Positions 5,571 to 8,355 of a stretch of DNA of 8,355 nt are shown here, in pieces. The position numbers and the translations under genes are program-made. The stretch is from an uncultured Filifactor sp. (GTDB lineage: Bacteria > Bacillota > Clostridia > Peptostreptococcales > Filifactoraceae), in contig CAMYCP010000049.1 of assembly GCA_947254385.1 (NCBI GenBank), forward strand, positions 1 to 8,355. Direction: 5' to 3'. Each line of letters begins with the position of its first letter. The first letter of the stretch is position 1. The notes beneath the pieces are model-generated. The model had not been told where the DNA came from, searched no databases, and was given only the letters and a program-made list of their open reading frames with translations.

Positions 5571-8204
5571 TTATTTAGATGATTTTTCTTTTATTACTGC
5601 TTGTGCTGCGGCGAGTTTAGCAATCGGTACACGATAAGGAGAACATGATACATAATCCAAGCCTATTTGATGGCAAAATTCAACGGAAGACGGTTCTCCA
5701 CCATGTTCTCCGCATATTCCCAAATGCAACTCCGGACGTTGTTCCCTACCTAATTTTACGGCTATTTTCATGAATTTCCCGATTCCGTCCCTGTCGATCG
5801 CTTCAAACGGGCTTACATCTAAAATATGTTTAGTTTCATATTCTTTTAGGAATTTACCTGAATCGTCTCTTGAAAAACCAAATCCCATTTGTGTCAAATC
5901 GTTGGTTCCAAAACTGAAAAATTCGGCTTCTTCGGCTATTTCATCCGCAGTTATTGCAGCTCTCGGTACTTCTATCATGGTACCTATAAGATATTTTACA
6001 GTTTTATTTTTTTCTTTAAAAACTTCATTTATTTCATCCACTACTTCGCTTTTTACATATTGAAGTTCTTTTTTAGAACCTATGAGAGGAATCATTATTT
6101 CCGGAACTATGTCTTTTCCTCTCTTTTCACTTACTTCCAAAGCCGCTTCTATTATAGCTCTCGTTTGCATACGGTATATTTCGGGATAAGTTACTGCAAG
6201 TCGGCATCCTCTGTGTCCAAGCATCGGGTTGAATTCATGAAGAGATAAAATCTTATCTTGCAATTCCTGATATGAAACATCCATAGTTTTAGACAATTCT
6301 TCTATATCTTTTTTATCTGTAGGTAAAAATTCGTGAAGTGGCGGATCCAAAAGTCTTACCGTTACAGGTCTATCTTCCATTGCTTCATAAATGCCGATAA
6401 AATCTCCTTTTTGCAAAGGCAAAAGTTCGTCCAGTGCTTTTATTCTATGTTCCTTGTCCTTAGCTAAAATCATACGGCGTACTTTAGGTATACGATCTTC
6501 ATCAAAAAACATATGTTCCGTTCTGCAAAGCCCTATTCCTTCAGCTCCGAAATTCACAGCAACTTTAGCATCCCTTGGAGTATCCGCATTGGTACGTACA
6601 CCGAGACGTTTGATTTTGTCTATATATCCCATCAATTTTTCAAAGCTTCCGCTGAGGGTCACGGGAACTTTCTTTATTTCACCCAAATATACCTTACCGG
6701 TTGAACCGTTTAATGAAATTACGTCGCCTTCTTGTATTGTTTTTCCGTTGTAACGTATTACTTTTTGTACCATATCTACTACTACATCACTGCAACCGGC
6801 TACACAACACTTGCCCATACCTCTCGCTACAACTGCGGCGTGTGAAGTCATACCGCCTCTTGCGGTCATTATTCCTTCCGCTTTATCCATCCCGTCTATA
6901 TCTTCAGGAGAAGTTTCTTCTCTTACTAAAATTGTCTTTTCTCCTCTTTCTTTAGCGGCTACTACATCTTCAGCAGAAAAATATACTTTGCCGGATGCGG
7001 CGCCGGGTGAAGCAGGTAAACCTTGGGTGATTATTTGCGCTTTTTTAATTTCATTTTCATCAAAAGCGGGGTGTAATATATTTTCAAGTTGTGAAGGGGA
7101 AACACGCATTACAGCTTCTTCTTCGGTTATTAGTCCTTCTTCCACCAAATCTACCGCCACATTTATCGCAGCTCTTGCCGTACGCTTACCGTTACGTGTT
7201 TGCAGAAAATATAATTTTTTATTTTGAATAGTAAACTCTATATCCTGCATATCACAATAGTGTTTTTCCAGATTTTTAGCCGAAGTTATAAATTCATCGT
7301 ATACTTCCGGCATAATAGTTTTAAGTTCATCTATTGATTTTGGTGTACGAATACCTGCAACAACATCTTCACCTTGAGCATTCATCAAAAATTCACCGAA
7401 AACTTTATTTGTACCGTCTGCGGGATTTCTTGAAAAAGCTACACCTGTTCCACTGTCATTTCCCATATTTCCAAATACCATAGATTGTACGTTTACAGCG
7501 GTTCCCATATCGTCCGGAATGGAATTTAATTTACGATAAGTTATCGCTCTTGCGTTGTTCCAAGATGCAAAAACTGCCTTTACTGCAAGCTCCAATTGTT
7601 TTTTAGGTTCTTGAGGAAAATCCTCTTTGATTTCTTCTTTGTATATTTTTTTATAGCCTTTTATTATTTCTTTTAAATCTTCACTTGTAAGCTGGGGATC
7701 TTCGGTATATCCTTTTTCTTCTTTTTTTCCGTCCAAAACTTCATCAAATTTAAGTTTATCTATACCCATTGCTACATCGGAAAACATTTGTATAAAGCGA
7801 CGATAACTGTCATAAGCAAATCTTTCGTTATTTGTGGACTTAGCTAAACCTAAAACGGTTTCGTCATTTAATCCTAAATTAAGAATGGTATCCATCATGC
7901 CCGGCATAGATATAGCCGCCCCTGAACGCACTGAAAACAAAAGGGGTTCATCCTTATCAGCGAATTTTCTGCCGATTTTTTCTTCAACTTTCTTTATATT
8001 TTTTACAATTTCTTCCATCAATCCGTCAGGTAAATTTTTATCATTATCATAAAATGCCAAGCATGCTTCAGTGGTTATAGTAAATCCCGGAGGCACACTC
8101 ATGCCTATGTTGGTCATTTCAGCCAAGTTGGCACCTTTACCTCCCAGCAGGGTACGCATATCCTTGCTGCCTTCTTCAAATTCATAAACAAATTTTTTCT
8201 TCAT
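5571..8204 (-). CDS. ppdK: Pyruvate, phosphate dikinase
   Basis: This cytosolic enzyme interconverts pyruvate + ATP + phosphate and phosphoenolpyruvate + AMP + pyrophosphate. In fermentative anaerobes it often works in glycolysis as a pyrophosphate-linked partner or replacement for pyruvate kinase. The 877 residues match the usual bacterial length. The N-terminal nucleotide-binding domain shows GGKGANLAEM (21-30), SVRSGA (91-96) and LQTRNGKRT with R337. The swivelling phosphohistidine domain has GGMTSHAAVVARGMG with catalytic H455 and the regulatory-type T453. The C-terminal PEP/pyruvate TIM barrel has R561, R617, E745, N768-D769 and C831 (in ICGEHGGEPSS). These positions coincide with the numbering I recall for the Clostridium symbiosum enzyme, so no active-site residue appears lost. 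AGGAGG at 8211-8216, 6 bp from the ATG, fixes the start. No PPDK regulatory protein gene is in the window. A hairpin terminator follows the stop. Confidence 0.99.
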   Translation of the reverse strand: MKKKFVYEFEEGSKDMRTLLGGKGANLAEMTNIGMSVPPGFTITTEACLAFYDNDKNLPDGLMEEIVKNIKKVEEKIGRKFADKDEPLLFSVRSGAAISMPGMMDTILNLGLNDETVLGLAKSTNNERFAYDSYRRFIQMFSDVAMGIDKLKFDEVLDGKKEEKGYTEDPQLTSEDLKEIIKGYKKIYKEEIKEDFPQEPKKQLELAVKAVFASWNNARAITYRKLNSIPDDMGTAVNVQSMVFGNMGNDSGTGVAFSRNPADGTNKVFGEFLMNAQGEDVVAGIRTPKSIDELKTIMPEVYDEFITSAKNLEKHYCDMQDIEFTIQNKKLYFLQTRNGKRTARAAINVAVDLVEEGLITEEEAVMRVSPSQLENILHPAFDENEIKKAQIITQGLPASPGAASGKVYFSAEDVVAAKERGEKTILVREETSPEDIDGMDKAEGIMTARGGMTSHAAVVARGMGKCCVAGCSDVVVDMVQKVIRYNGKTIQEGDVISLNGSTGKVYLGEIKKVPVTLSGSFEKLMGYIDKIKRLGVRTNADTPRDAKVAVNFGAEGIGLCRTEHMFFDEDRIPKVRRMILAKDKEHRIKALDELLPLQKGDFIGIYEAMEDRPVTVRLLDPPLHEFLPTDKKDIEELSKTMDVSYQELQDKILSLHEFNPMLGHRGCRLAVTYPEIYRMQTRAIIEAALEVSEKRGKDIVPEIMIPLIGSKKELQYVKSEVVDEINEVFKEKNKTVKYLIGTMIEVPRAAITADEIAEEAEFFSFGTNDLTQMGFGFSRDDSGKFLKEYETKHILDVSPFEAIDRDGIGKFMKIAVKLGREQRPELHLGICGEHGGEPSSVEFCHQIGLDYVSCSPYRVPIAKLAAAQAVIKEKSSK

Positions 8205-8300
8205 TGAATTCCTCCTAAAAATTGTTTACCACACATAAAATATATTAACTAAAACCAATCAAAAAATAAAACATATCTGTCACAATTACCGTTTTATGCA

Positions 8301-8318
8301 TTATAAAAAATTTTATAA
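8301..8318. repeat. 18-bp AT-only inverted repeat in the ppdK upstream region
   Basis: TTATAAAA and TTTTATAA are perfect 8-bp arms around a central AA. The dyad overlaps a TATAAT (complement of 8300-8305) that could be the ppdK -10, although no good -35 stands at the right distance. It ends one base before the TTGACA of the plus-strand promoter. The position between two divergent promoters suits an operator, but an all-AT palindrome can arise by chance. Confidence 0.45.
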
Positions 8319-8319
8319 C

Positions 8320-8349
8320 TTGACATTTTCAATACTTAAAAATTATATT
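8320..8349 (+). promoter_or_regulatory. Sigma-A-type promoter pointing out of the right edge
   Basis: A perfect -35 TTGACA (8320-8325) is followed by an 18-bp spacer and TATATT (8344-8349), a 5/6 match to the -10 consensus. It is directed away from ppdK, so a divergent plus-strand gene probably begins just beyond the window. The window ends before any start codon for it. Confidence 0.55.
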
Positions 8350-8355
8350 ACAAGC

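Noticed and set aside
5889..6248. Open plus-strand frame of 119 codons
   Set aside because: Antisense shadow of ppdK with Phe/Tyr/Ser-rich low-complexity translation and no family resemblance.
6811..7227. Open plus-strand frame of 138 codons
   Set aside because: Antisense to the catalytic histidine region of ppdK; the Ser/Ala-rich translation reflects the complement of conserved codons.

Overview
This window looks like chromosome from a low-GC Gram-positive anaerobe, probably of class Clostridia. The DNA is AT-rich, the ribosome binding sites are strong AGGAGG-type sequences, and the gene content fits: a pyruvate phosphate dikinase whose active-site numbering matches the Clostridium symbiosum enzyme, a class A penicillin-binding protein with an acidic Pro/Thr tail, a 'stalk' (copper amine oxidase N-terminal-like) secreted protein, and a lipoprotein gene next to a response regulator. 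I cannot name the genus from sequence alone.

All five genes lie on the minus strand, so transcription runs from high to low coordinates. ppdK (5571-8204) comes first and is followed by a long hairpin terminator (5469-5508). A bifunctional class A PBP (2876-5407) has its own extended -10 promoter (5431-5439) and no convincing terminator. A secreted protein with a stalk domain, a coiled coil and an unknown C-terminal domain (1897-2763) ends in a strong terminator (1828-1866), with a 32-bp tandem duplication spanning its stop codon. A predicted lipoprotein with three DxDxDGxxE calcium-loop (FG-GAP/VCBS-like) motifs (299-1648) is followed after 30 bp by an OmpR-type response regulator (1-268), which runs off the left edge. 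At the right edge a good plus-strand promoter (8320-8349) points out of the window, implying a divergent gene upstream of ppdK.

The region combines one central-metabolism gene (PEP/pyruvate interconversion) with cell-envelope functions: peptidoglycan synthesis, an envelope-exposed coiled-coil protein, and a lipoprotein/response-regulator pair that may sense something at the membrane. The genes appear to form at least three transcription units, not one operon. I see no mobile elements, CRISPR arrays, tRNAs or rRNAs. I also see no clear, complete new system. The points most worth a second look are the lipoprotein/response-regulator pair, the Asp in place of the second catalytic Glu in the PBP glycosyltransferase domain, an eight-G run in that same domain, and the microhomology-flanked duplication at the end of the stalk gene.
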